In this document: one piece after another, positions 1 to 7,779 of the stretch
Numbering within the stretch: the first letter of the stretch is position 1
Layout: each line of letters starts with the position of its first letter
Origin: Pseudobacter ginsenosidimutans
Lineage (GTDB): Bacteria; Bacteroidota; Bacteroidia; Chitinophagales; Chitinophagaceae
Reading direction: 5' to 3'
Length of the DNA: 64,000 nt
Assembly (NCBI RefSeq): GCF_007970185.1
Contig: NZ_CP042431.1
Span: 5,208,001-5,272,000 of the forward strand
Position numbers and translations under genes: made by a program
Notes under the pieces: generated by a model
What the model was told of the DNA's origin: nothing
The model's input: only the letters and a program-made list of their open reading frames with translations
The model's database searches: none

Positions 1-1
1 C

Positions 2-2149
2 GCCAGCGGAGCCAGTTTCACGGCGCCGGCCAGCATCACTATCAATGCTACTGCCAATGATGCCGATGGTAATGTGACCCTCGTGGAGTTCTTCAATGGC
101 ACTACCAAACTGGGAGAAGATAATACGGCTCCTTATACCTTCACCTGGAACAATGTGCCGCAGGGCGCTTACAGTCTCACGGCAAAAGCAACGGACGACA
201 GCAGCGCTACTACCACCTCTCCTGTTGTAAGCATTACTGTAGGAGCTGCGCCTCCCTGCGATCCGGTAACAGCCAGCGGAGATGATGGCAATGTGGCTGC
301 CAATGTACTGGACAATGACCTCAACACACGCTGGTCAGCCAGTGGAGATGGTCAATGGATCCAGTTCTGCCTGGGCAATATTGTGCCTGTATCAGGCGTA
401 CGCATCGCATTCTACAATGGCAATGTACGTGCTTCCCTTTTCGATATTCAGGTGAGCAATAACGGTAGTAGCTGGACAAATGTAGCAACAGGACTGCAAA
501 GCAGCGGCACCAGCACAGCGCTGGAGACATTCAGCTTTGCAACTGTTCAAACGAAATATCTTCGCATCCTCGGTCATGGTAATACCGTGAACGCATGGAA
601 CAGTTATACGGAAGTGCAGATCGTGCAACAACAGAGCAATCTGCCTCCGACTGTAAGCATCACTTCTCCGGTCAACAATGCCAGCTTCACCGCGCCGGCT
701 TCAGTTACTATCACAGCCAATGCGGCCGATAGCGATGGCACTGTTTCCAAAGTTGAATTCTTCAACGGCGCCACCAAACTGGGTGAAGCCACTGCGGTTC
801 CCTATACTTATACCTGGAACAATGTAGCTGCCGGAAATTATGTGCTCACTGCAAAAGCAACGGATAACGGTACTGCCAGCACCACCAGTTCTCCAATTAA
901 TATCAGTGTGGCGGCAGCGCCTTCCTGCACGCCGGTTACAGCAAGTTCAGATGATGGCAATGTACCTGCAAATGTGCTGGACAATGATTTCAATACACGC
1001 TGGTCTGCCAGTGGTGACGGGCAATGGATCCAATTCTGTCTTGAAACTCCCGCTTCCGTTACCGGTGTGCAGATCGCATTCCATAGCGGTAATGTGCGCA
1101 CCTCTACATTCGATGTGCTGGTGGGCAATGATGGCAGTAACTGGACCACCGCTGCCTCCGGCCGCGTAAGCAGCGGAACCAGCACTGCGCTGGAAACATT
1201 CACCTTCACACCGGTGAGTGGTAAATACGTTCGTATTGTTGGGCACGGTAACAGTGTGAATCTCTGGAACAGTTATACCGAAGTGAGGATCCAGACAGGA
1301 TCCGGTTCCGGCGGCACTTTCACCCTGACCCCTGAAGCCGATGCCTACGTACGGGATGGCACAAACGCTGCTATCACCCATGGCACTACCGATCCAACAT
1401 TGCTGATCACCAAACTATCGCCGTCAGGGCAGCTCAACAATGCACGTGAATCTTACCTGCGTTTCGATCTGTCCACCGTAAGTGGAAATGTGAACTCGGC
1501 TACACTTCGTGTTTATGGAAAACTGGACCTCACTACGGTGCCCAGTGTGCCTGTAACAGTGTATGCAGTAGCCAATACAACCTGGAGTGAATCTGCGCTT
1601 ACCTGGAACAATAAACCTGCTACCGGTGCTGCGCTGGATACCAGCACAGTCACCAATGCAGCTTATGGCTATATCACCTGGGATGTAACCAGCTATGTGC
1701 AAAGCGAACTGGGTGCATCGCGCAGCAAGGTCAGCTTAGCGCTGAAGAGCCTGACTGCCCACGATCCGCGCGTGTTCTGGAATTCCAAAGAGTTTGGCAG
1801 CAACCCGCCGCGGTTGGTGGTGCAAACCAATACAGGTCAGCAAAGCCTGGTGAACCGTCCGCTTACCGTTGAAATGGATAAACCGGCAGTAGCTAAACTC
1901 AAGCTGGCTGCATTGCCCAATCCGTTCCGCGGCAACAGCACCATCACCTTCCACCTGGAAAAAGCATCACAGACCAATGTGACTGTGTTCGACATTACAG
2001 GAAGGAGAGTGGCTGTGCTGGTGAACAACAGGCTGAGTGCCGGAAATCACAGGGTGATCTTCAATTCAGGCGCCAATACAGCAGGAATATATATCGTACA
2101 TGTGACTATCGATGGAAAAGTCACAACAAAGAAGCTGCTCAGAGAATAA
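2..2149 (+). CDS. Secreted modular protein (Ig-like, discoidin, CBM96-like, T9SS tail), 5'-truncated
   Basis: The reading frame is open from base 2, and its first residues (ASGASFTAPAS) match the start of the later Ig-like repeat, so the N-terminus lies outside the window and the ATG at 74 is internal. Visible order: Ig-like domain of the Big_7 kind (VEFFNG...YTFTWNNVPQG), F5/8 type C (discoidin) domain, second Ig-like domain, second discoidin domain, a DNRLRE/CBM96-like beta-domain (starts EADAYVRDGTNAAI), and a C-terminal type A sorting domain (PNPFRGNSTITF...DITGRRVAVL, ending KKLLRE). Family knowledge: this tail sends proteins through the type IX secretion system, and the discoidin and CBM96 modules bind carbohydrate. 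A catalytic domain probably lies upstream, as in the neighbouring GH5 gene, whose tail is a close copy. The substrate cannot be read from the visible part. Confidence 0.88.
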   Translation, partial: ASGASFTAPASITINATANDADGNVTLVEFFNGTTKLGEDNTAPYTFTWNNVPQGAYSLTAKATDDSSATTTSPVVSITVGAAPPCDPVTASGDDGNVAANVLDNDLNTRWSASGDGQWIQFCLGNIVPVSGVRIAFYNGNVRASLFDIQVSNNGSSWTNVATGLQSSGTSTALETFSFATVQTKYLRILGHGNTVNAWNSYTEVQIVQQQSNLPPTVSITSPVNNASFTAPASVTITANAADSDGTVSKVEFFNGATKLGEATAVPYTYTWNNVAAGNYVLTAKATDNGTASTTSSPINISVAAAPSCTPVTASSDDGNVPANVLDNDFNTRWSASGDGQWIQFCLETPASVTGVQIAFHSGNVRTSTFDVLVGNDGSNWTTAASGRVSSGTSTALETFTFTPVSGKYVRIVGHGNSVNLWNSYTEVRIQTGSGSGGTFTLTPEADAYVRDGTNAAITHGTTDPTLLITKLSPSGQLNNARESYLRFDLSTVSGNVNSATLRVYGKLDLTTVPSVPVTVYAVANTTWSESALTWNNKPATGAALDTSTVTNAAYGYITWDVTSYVQSELGASRSKVSLALKSLTAHDPRVFWNSKEFGSNPPRLVVQTNTGQQSLVNRPLTVEMDKPAVAKLKLAALPNPFRGNSTITFHLEKASQTNVTVFDITGRRVAVLVNNRLSAGNHRVIFNSGANTAGIYIVHVTIDGKVTTKKLLRE
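254..2146 (+). repeat. 1.9-kb duplicated module block, copy 1 (discoidin-Ig-discoidin-CBM96-T9SS)
   Basis: This segment lines up collinearly, without a large gap, with 3259-5149 in the next gene. Both copies hold two discoidin modules (here from about 281 and 938) around one Ig-like module (about 634-905), then the CBM96-like domain and the sorting domain. Long stretches match at both DNA and protein level, for example GNVPANVLDND and ARESYLRFDLS. Within each copy the two discoidin modules are also close relatives of each other. Confidence 0.85.
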
Positions 2150-2165
2150 GCAGTCAATCACAATA

Positions 2166-2200
2166 AGCAGGGCCTTTCCAGGTCCTGCTCTTTTGTTTTT
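2166..2200 (+). terminator. Intrinsic terminator after the first gene
   Basis: AGCAGGGCC and GGTCCTGCT form a stem with one mismatch around a short loop, followed by TTTTGTTTTT. It lies 16 bases after the stop codon at 2149. Confidence 0.7.
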
Positions 2201-2224
2201 ATTAAACCTTCAATACACATCCTC

Positions 2225-5152
2225 ATGAAAAAGTTTACACTGTTTTTCTATGGTTGCGTTATGCTGCTCCTGGCAGGCTTCCATAACGCAAAGGCGCAAA
2301 CGCCCGTGCAACAGAATGGACAATTACAGGTGATCGGGTTGAAACTTTGTAACCAGTATGGCAATCCCATTCAGTTGCGTGGTATGAGCACGCATGGTCT
2401 GCAATGGTACGGGCTAGGCGATTGTATCACCGATGCATCGCTGGATGCGCTGGCCAATGATTGGGAGGCGGATATCCTCCGTATCTCGCTCTATGTACAG
2501 GAAGGCGGCTATGATACCGATCCTGCCGGCTTTACACAGATGGTGAGCACCATCATCGATAAGGTGACGGCCCGTGGCATGTATGCACTGGTAGACTGGC
2601 ACCAGCTTACACCCGGTGACCCCAATGCCAATCTTGCCAAGGCAAAGACTTTCTTCACTGCCATTGCCAATGCACATAAGAACAAGAACAATATCCTGTA
2701 TGATATCTGTAACGAGCCCAATAACGTGAGCTGGTCTGCTATCAGGAATTATGCCAATGAACTGATCCCTGTGATCCGCGCCATCGATGTAGATGCGCCC
2801 ATCCTGATCGGTACTCATGGCTGGGCTTCTTTTGGTGTTTCATCCGGCGGCTCGGCGCAGGACATCCTCAATAATCCGGTGAACCATTCCAATATCATGT
2901 ACACCTTTCACTTTTATGCAGCCAGTCATGGCACCAGTTACCTGAATGAATTGAGCTGGGCTGCAGACAGGATGCCGGTATTTGTAACGGAGTTCGGAAC
3001 ACAGGAAGCATCGGGTGATGGCGGAAACAATTTTATCAGGAGTCAGCAGTATCTCGATCTGATGCGGACAAAAAAGATCAGCTGGTGTAACTGGAATTAT
3101 TCTGATGATAGCCGCAGCGGAGCGGTGTGGACTTCCGGCACCTGCTCGAATGGGCCGTGGACAGTTGCCCGCCTCAAACCTGCCGGCGCCTGGGTTCGCG
3201 AGCGTATCAAATCTCCGGCCGATGATTTCCCGGGTGGCAGTAATCCCAATCCCCCTTGTCTGCCTGTAGCTGCCAGTGGCGATGACGGCAATGTGCCGGC
3301 CAATGTGCTGGACAATGATCTGAATACAAGATGGTCTGCCAGTGGCGATGGTCAGTGGATCTCCTTCTGCCTGGGCGACACAGTGGGCGTGTCTGGTGTG
3401 CAGATCGCATTCTATAACGGTAACGTACGTGCGTCGTTATTCGATGTACAATACAGTCTCGATGGCAGCAGCTGGCTCAATGCCTCCGTTGGAAGACAAA
3501 GCAGTGGCGCCGGCACTGCACTGGAAACATTCAACTTTACTCCTGTGCAGGCAAAATGGATACGCATCCTGGGGCATGGCAATACCGTGAATGCCTGGAA
3601 CAGCTACACGGAAGTGAAAGTGCAGCAACAACAGGGGAATATTGCTCCAACAGTGAGTATTACCTCGCCCGCCAATAATGCCAGCTTTACTGCGCCGGCA
3701 TCGGTTGTGATCAATGCAAATGCTGCTGATGCAGATGGTACTGTTACCAAAGTGGAATTTTTCAATGGAGCTACTAAGCTGGGCGAAGCCAGTTCATCTC
3801 CCTATTCATATACATGGAATAATGTATCAGCAGGAAATTATCTGCTCACAGCAAAAGCAACTGATAACAGTAATGCCACCACTACTTCTGCAGCCGTGAA
3901 TATCAGTGTGGCTGCGCCTCCATCCTGTTCGCCGGTTACGGCCAGTGCCGATGATGGTAATGTGCCTGCCAATGTGCTGGACAATGATCTCAATACACGC
4001 TGGTCTGCCAGTGGTGATGGACAATGGATCCAGTTCTGTCTGGGTACTGATCCTGTTTCAGTAACAGGCGTGCAGATCGCCTTCTACAATGGCAATGTTC
4101 GTGCTTCCACTTTTGATGTGCTGGTGGGTAATGATGGAAATACCTGGACTACCGCTGCCTCCGACCGTGTAAGCAGTGGAACCAGCACGGCGCTGGAAAC
4201 ATTCAGCTTTACACCTTTGAGTGGCAAATACGTTCGAATTGTTGGTCATGGTAACAGCGTGAATCTCTGGAACAGTTATACCGAAGTGAAGATACAGACA
4301 GGTTCAGGCAGTGGTGGTTCATTCACACTCATACCTGAAGCAGATGCTTACGTACGGGATGGCACAAACGCAGCCATCACGCATGGTACAACCGATCCAA
4401 CATTACTGATCACGAAACTCTCACCTTCAGGGCAGCTCAACAATGCAAGGGAATCTTATCTGCGTTTCGATCTTTCTTCCGTTAATGGAAATGTCAGCTC
4501 GGCCACACTTCGTGTATATGGAAAGATCGATCTCACTACTGTGCCCAGTGTGCCCATTGGCGTGTATGCCGTGGCCAGCACAACCTGGAGTGAATCCGCG
4601 CTCACCTGGGACAATAAGCCGGTTTCTGGTGCAGGGCTGGATACAAATACGGTTACCAATTCAGCCTATGCGTATATTACGTTTGATGTTACCGGTTATG
4701 TGCAGAGCGAACTGGCTGCGTCTCGCAATAAAGTCAGCTTTGCGATGAAAAGCCTTACAGCTCACGATCCCCGCGTGTTCTGGAATTCCAAAGAGTTCGG
4801 CAGTAATCCGCCGCAACTGGTAGTGCAAACGAGCACCGGCCAGCAGGCAGTGGCGGATCGTCCGCTTACTGTTGAACTGGATGCGCCGGCAGCAGAGCGC
4901 TTGAGATTTGCTGTATTCCCGAATCCGTTCCGCGGCAACAGCACTATCACATTCCATCTCGATAAAGCCTCGCAAACCAATCTGACGGTGTACGATATCA
5001 CCGGAAGGAGGGTAGCGGTGCTGGTGAACAAAGTATTGAGTGCAGGTAGTCACAAAGTAATGTTCAGTCCGGAAGCGAATGCACATGGCGTGTATATCCT
5101 TCGCATGGATATAGATGGAAAGACCTTTACGAAGAAGCTGGTAAAAGAATAA
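2225..5152 (+). CDS. GH5 family cellulase/endoglucanase-like enzyme with T9SS sorting domain
   Basis: 975 residues. A Sec signal peptide (MKKFTLFFYGCVMLLLAGFHNAKAQ, cut after AKA) precedes a GH5 catalytic domain at about residues 30-330. The expected proton donor is E164 in ICNEPNN and the nucleophile is E256 in FVTEFGTQ; VDWHQ and HFYAASH motifs also fit GH5. Then follow a discoidin domain, an Ig-like domain, a second discoidin domain, a CBM96-like domain and a type A T9SS sorting domain ending KKLVKE. GH5 enzymes hydrolyse beta-1,4-glucans or mannans; the subfamily and substrate cannot be fixed from sequence alone. The protein should be secreted or surface-attached through T9SS. The start is the ATG directly before the signal peptide. 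Terminators on both sides suggest transcription as a single gene. Confidence 0.93.
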   Translation: MKKFTLFFYGCVMLLLAGFHNAKAQTPVQQNGQLQVIGLKLCNQYGNPIQLRGMSTHGLQWYGLGDCITDASLDALANDWEADILRISLYVQEGGYDTDPAGFTQMVSTIIDKVTARGMYALVDWHQLTPGDPNANLAKAKTFFTAIANAHKNKNNILYDICNEPNNVSWSAIRNYANELIPVIRAIDVDAPILIGTHGWASFGVSSGGSAQDILNNPVNHSNIMYTFHFYAASHGTSYLNELSWAADRMPVFVTEFGTQEASGDGGNNFIRSQQYLDLMRTKKISWCNWNYSDDSRSGAVWTSGTCSNGPWTVARLKPAGAWVRERIKSPADDFPGGSNPNPPCLPVAASGDDGNVPANVLDNDLNTRWSASGDGQWISFCLGDTVGVSGVQIAFYNGNVRASLFDVQYSLDGSSWLNASVGRQSSGAGTALETFNFTPVQAKWIRILGHGNTVNAWNSYTEVKVQQQQGNIAPTVSITSPANNASFTAPASVVINANAADADGTVTKVEFFNGATKLGEASSSPYSYTWNNVSAGNYLLTAKATDNSNATTTSAAVNISVAAPPSCSPVTASADDGNVPANVLDNDLNTRWSASGDGQWIQFCLGTDPVSVTGVQIAFYNGNVRASTFDVLVGNDGNTWTTAASDRVSSGTSTALETFSFTPLSGKYVRIVGHGNSVNLWNSYTEVKIQTGSGSGGSFTLIPEADAYVRDGTNAAITHGTTDPTLLITKLSPSGQLNNARESYLRFDLSSVNGNVSSATLRVYGKIDLTTVPSVPIGVYAVASTTWSESALTWDNKPVSGAGLDTNTVTNSAYAYITFDVTGYVQSELAASRNKVSFAMKSLTAHDPRVFWNSKEFGSNPPQLVVQTSTGQQAVADRPLTVELDAPAAERLRFAVFPNPFRGNSTITFHLDKASQTNLTVYDITGRRVAVLVNKVLSAGSHKVMFSPEANAHGVYILRMDIDGKTFTKKLVKE
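3259..5149 (+). repeat. 1.9-kb duplicated module block, copy 2
   Basis: This is the copy of 254-2146, carried behind the GH5 domain. Discoidin modules start near 3271 and 3949, the Ig-like module near 3646, the CBM96-like domain near 4321 and the sorting domain near 4900. The two copies differ mostly by scattered codon changes rather than insertions. Confidence 0.85.
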
Positions 5153-5173
5153 TCGAATTGACTTTTGATAAGT

Positions 5174-5203
5174 AAAAGAGGGCCCGCAAGGGTCCTCTTT
5201 TTT
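5174..5203 (+). terminator. Intrinsic terminator after the GH5 gene
   Basis: AAAGAGGGCCC, loop GCAA, GGGTCCTCTTT, then a run of T. The stem is long with one mismatch, and it starts 22 bases after the stop codon. Confidence 0.85.
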
Positions 5204-5618
5204 ACATTTCTACTTTTCCATTTTTTGCGTATATTTATTCAAGCGACAGCCTACACTACTATCCGGCCAGGCTGAGAGCCGGAAAAATTACCTCATAAAA
5301 CTTACAGTGCTTGCTTTCTGATGGAGCAATCCCCCTTGCATCCGGGGAACCTCATGGATCCTCATATTACCATCTGAAGGCGCTTGGAGAAGCAGTGCTC
5401 CCGTATAGAGCGCTGGCTGCATCTCTGTTTACTGCATCCATTCAAATCCCTCTGCGTAACACGGGTTAAAGTCCCGAACGGCCTTGTATTGCTGCAACCT
5501 GCATGCGTTGCCTCCTGCTTTTGCTGCTGCAAATGCAACAGGAATTCCCATGCATTACCGGTGATGCATAGCTGCCCATCATGCAACTGATCATTTCACA
5601 TTAACCTTAACCTAAGGA
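5204..5618. other. Intergenic stretch with small inverted repeats, no convincing gene
   Basis: About 415 bases lie between the GH5 terminator and the zincin gene. A small CCGGC/GCCGG hairpin lies at 5263-5282 and a near-palindrome (TGCATTACC/GGTGATGCA, one mismatched pair) at 5551-5568, about 50 bases before the next start. The open frame at 5384-5590 would give an unusually Cys-rich protein with no family resemblance, so it is not called. The region may hold the promoter and leader of the next gene. Confidence 0.4.
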
Positions 5619-6422
5619 ATGAAACCTTTTATCCTTGTTGCATTGCTGTGTGTATTATGCAGCAGCCAACCCTCACGCAATGATTTATCACCGGAAGATT
5701 TCGGAGCCTACCTGGTTACTGACCAGAATGGTAAACGGGAAATTGTAATCAGATCGAATTATTATGTAACCGAAGGTAAACCCGATGACCTCAAGGCCGC
5801 AAAACTCGGAATCGATTTCTGGAATAACCTGAGCGGTCAATTCATATTATTGGAAATGGACAGTACAGGTAAACTGACTGATGAATACCTGCCAATAAGA
5901 TTTGAATTGAAAATTGAAACCTGCAATGACCCTTTGAGCACTCAAAAGCTCAATGACTCATTGGGACGAAACAAGATCCCCGGAGCTGTTATTCTCAATA
6001 CATTTCTCCTGGTGGATACCATCGAAAATGATGTGGATGGCTGCAGGGTAAAAAATCCTGGTATTTCGGCAGGCCTCACCTGCAAAGCATCATTTACGAG
6101 GGTGAAATTACACTACAAGGACAGTGTAAAGGTGATTGCCCATGAAATCGGCCATACGCTTGGACTTCTGGATATGGAAAGGAAAGAAGCCCTGATGCAC
6201 GAAGATACAAGCGGTGGAATTGAGTTGTACGAATTCGAGATACGGAAGATCCTGGATCACGCTTATGGTTTCAAGGCGAACTGGTTCCGGAATCACTTCG
6301 ATCCTTCTATTCCCGAAGGAGATATTGTGCATATATCTGCAAGAGACCGGGACTGGCAGCCCTGCAGTTCTGAATTCCTGAAAAGCAAGCCGCAAAAGGA
6401 TAAAAAAAGAAAACGGAAATAA
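5619..6422 (+). CDS. Putative zinc metalloprotease lipoprotein (HExxHxxGxxD zincin)
   Basis: 267 residues. A short hydrophobic N-terminus ending VLC-SS looks like a lipoprotein signal. The zinc site is AHEIGHTLGLLD, with H175, E176, H179 and D185, followed by a Met-turn candidate in EALMHED. Matrixin-like metzincins normally have His as third ligand; Asp at that position is the arrangement known from snapalysin-type enzymes. The C-terminus is rich in Lys and Arg (KKRKRK). Expected role: a cell-surface or periplasmic endopeptidase of unknown target. It converges with the flavoprotein gene, the two stop codons being two bases apart. The start is the ATG before the hydrophobic segment. Confidence 0.75.
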   Translation: MKPFILVALLCVLCSSQPSRNDLSPEDFGAYLVTDQNGKREIVIRSNYYVTEGKPDDLKAAKLGIDFWNNLSGQFILLEMDSTGKLTDEYLPIRFELKIETCNDPLSTQKLNDSLGRNKIPGAVILNTFLLVDTIENDVDGCRVKNPGISAGLTCKASFTRVKLHYKDSVKVIAHEIGHTLGLLDMERKEALMHEDTSGGIELYEFEIRKILDHAYGFKANWFRNHFDPSIPEGDIVHISARDRDWQPCSSEFLKSKPQKDKKRKRK

Positions 6423-6424
6423 TA

Positions 6425-7663
6425 CTACCGATTGAAAAGCAGTTTCAGATAGAAAACAGGACTGGCCAGTTTTTTTCTCACATCCACTTCATAGAACATG
6501 CAGGAAACCAGGTCCCTCAACTGCCTGTTCTTAGTGGCCATTTTCATCAGGAAATTGAACAGCCAACGGTATCTTACCAGTTTTTGCAAACGATGGCTCA
6601 GGCTCAATTCCGCGCCCAGCACACGATACACATGATCAGTGTAGGAAGCCAGGGCATCAGCGGAAAAATCATTTGCCTGAATGGCATCCCTGGCATGTTC
6701 TGCTGCGATCCTGCCTGTATACAATGCATTGCCGATGCCTTCACCTGTGAACGGATCTATCAGGTAAGCAGCATCTCCGGTGAGCAGGTATCGCTCCCCC
6801 GCGAGGGGACGGCGCTTGCTGCCTAACGGTAATCCATATCCTTCAATTGGGCTGATAGCGCTGGCATCCCTGAATCGCTCCTTCAGAACAGGATCTTCCT
6901 GTATAGTGGTCTGCAATAATTGTTTGAGGTTCACTTTCTTCTTTTTCACTGCGCTGCTGATCATATCCAGCCCTACATTGGCCTCTCCATTGGGCAGCGG
7001 GAATATCCAGAGATAGCCGGGCAATAAGGGTTTAAGGAAATGAAGCTCGATGAAATTATCCTTGTGCATGCCCGTTACATTCCTGTAATACGCTCTCACA
7101 CCTGCGGCATGATGTGCAGGCTCGATAGTAAAATTGGCCACATGCCTGGTGAAGGATGAATGCGCTCCATTGGCCACAATCACCAGTTTCGCCTTGATAT
7201 GCAATGAGCCTCCGGCTTCGGAGAGCAGGTAGCCATCATCTTCCAGTTTATACTGATCTATGGATACACCTTCAATGAAACTGATCTCGGGCCTTCTTTT
7301 GATCTCATCCACCAGGAACTGATCGAAGCTGATGCGCTTGCAAACGAAACCGATGGGCGCATCTTCCTCTGTGTTGTATTGGGGCTTGTAAGGAACGTCC
7401 ATGCTTACACCACCCGGAGAAACGAATGTTACGCCCCAGCTATTGATCTTGTCTGTATACTGTTGCAATCTTTCTGCAATGGAAGGATCGATGCGGGTAA
7501 GTGCAGTGATCACTTTACCACTGAGGCCATCGCCACAGACTTTGTCGCGCGGGAAAAATGCCTTGTCCACTATCACAGAGTGAATGCCGTATTGTGCCAA
7601 TTGCAATGCTGCTGCAGCCCCGGCAGGGCCTGCGCCGATAATACAAACTGTGGTTTCTGTCAT
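6425..7663 (-). CDS. Geranylgeranyl reductase family FAD-dependent oxidoreductase
   Basis: 412 residues from the ATG at 7663. The N-terminal FAD-binding motif is VCIIGAGPAGAA (glycines at about residues 10, 12 and 15), followed by FPRDKVCGDGLSG, the hallmark of the geranylgeranyl reductase group. A second FAD motif, YLLTGDAAYLIDPFTGEGIGNAL, lies in the C-terminal half. Family members reduce prenyl chains or oxidise/halogenate small molecules; the substrate here is unknown. The frame stays open up to a TTG at 7714, which would add 17 residues; the ATG is preferred because it puts the Rossmann strand at the usual distance from the N-terminus. The gene is divergent from the GH28-like gene, so the 116 bases between them hold both promoters. 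Confidence 0.85.
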   Translation of the reverse strand: MTETTVCIIGAGPAGAAAALQLAQYGIHSVIVDKAFFPRDKVCGDGLSGKVITALTRIDPSIAERLQQYTDKINSWGVTFVSPGGVSMDVPYKPQYNTEEDAPIGFVCKRISFDQFLVDEIKRRPEISFIEGVSIDQYKLEDDGYLLSEAGGSLHIKAKLVIVANGAHSSFTRHVANFTIEPAHHAAGVRAYYRNVTGMHKDNFIELHFLKPLLPGYLWIFPLPNGEANVGLDMISSAVKKKKVNLKQLLQTTIQEDPVLKERFRDASAISPIEGYGLPLGSKRRPLAGERYLLTGDAAYLIDPFTGEGIGNALYTGRIAAEHARDAIQANDFSADALASYTDHVYRVLGAELSLSHRLQKLVRYRWLFNFLMKMATKNRQLRDLVSCMFYEVDVRKKLASPVFYLKLLFNR

Positions 7664-7779
7664 CCGTCCGGGTGTAAGAACATTAAAAATATCCACCTCC
7701 GGCCGCTTTGCCAAAATAACTTATTGGAATGCCAGCATCAGGGGAATGAATTCATGTAGATTTATGAAAACCTGGAATC

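Noticed and set aside
5250-5360. Possible TPP-type riboswitch, because of GGCTGAGAGCC
   Set aside because: The CTGAGA element is there, but the partner segment (GAACCTGAT-like and the closing stem) is missing, and the next gene is a protease with no thiamine link.
5440-5480. tRNA T-arm-like ATTCAAATCC
   Set aside because: Flanking bases do not form the T-stem, and no anticodon or acceptor arm can be drawn.
5384-5590. 68-residue open frame before the zincin gene
   Set aside because: Very Cys-rich, no signal, no family resemblance, no ribosome site, and codon use unlike its neighbours.
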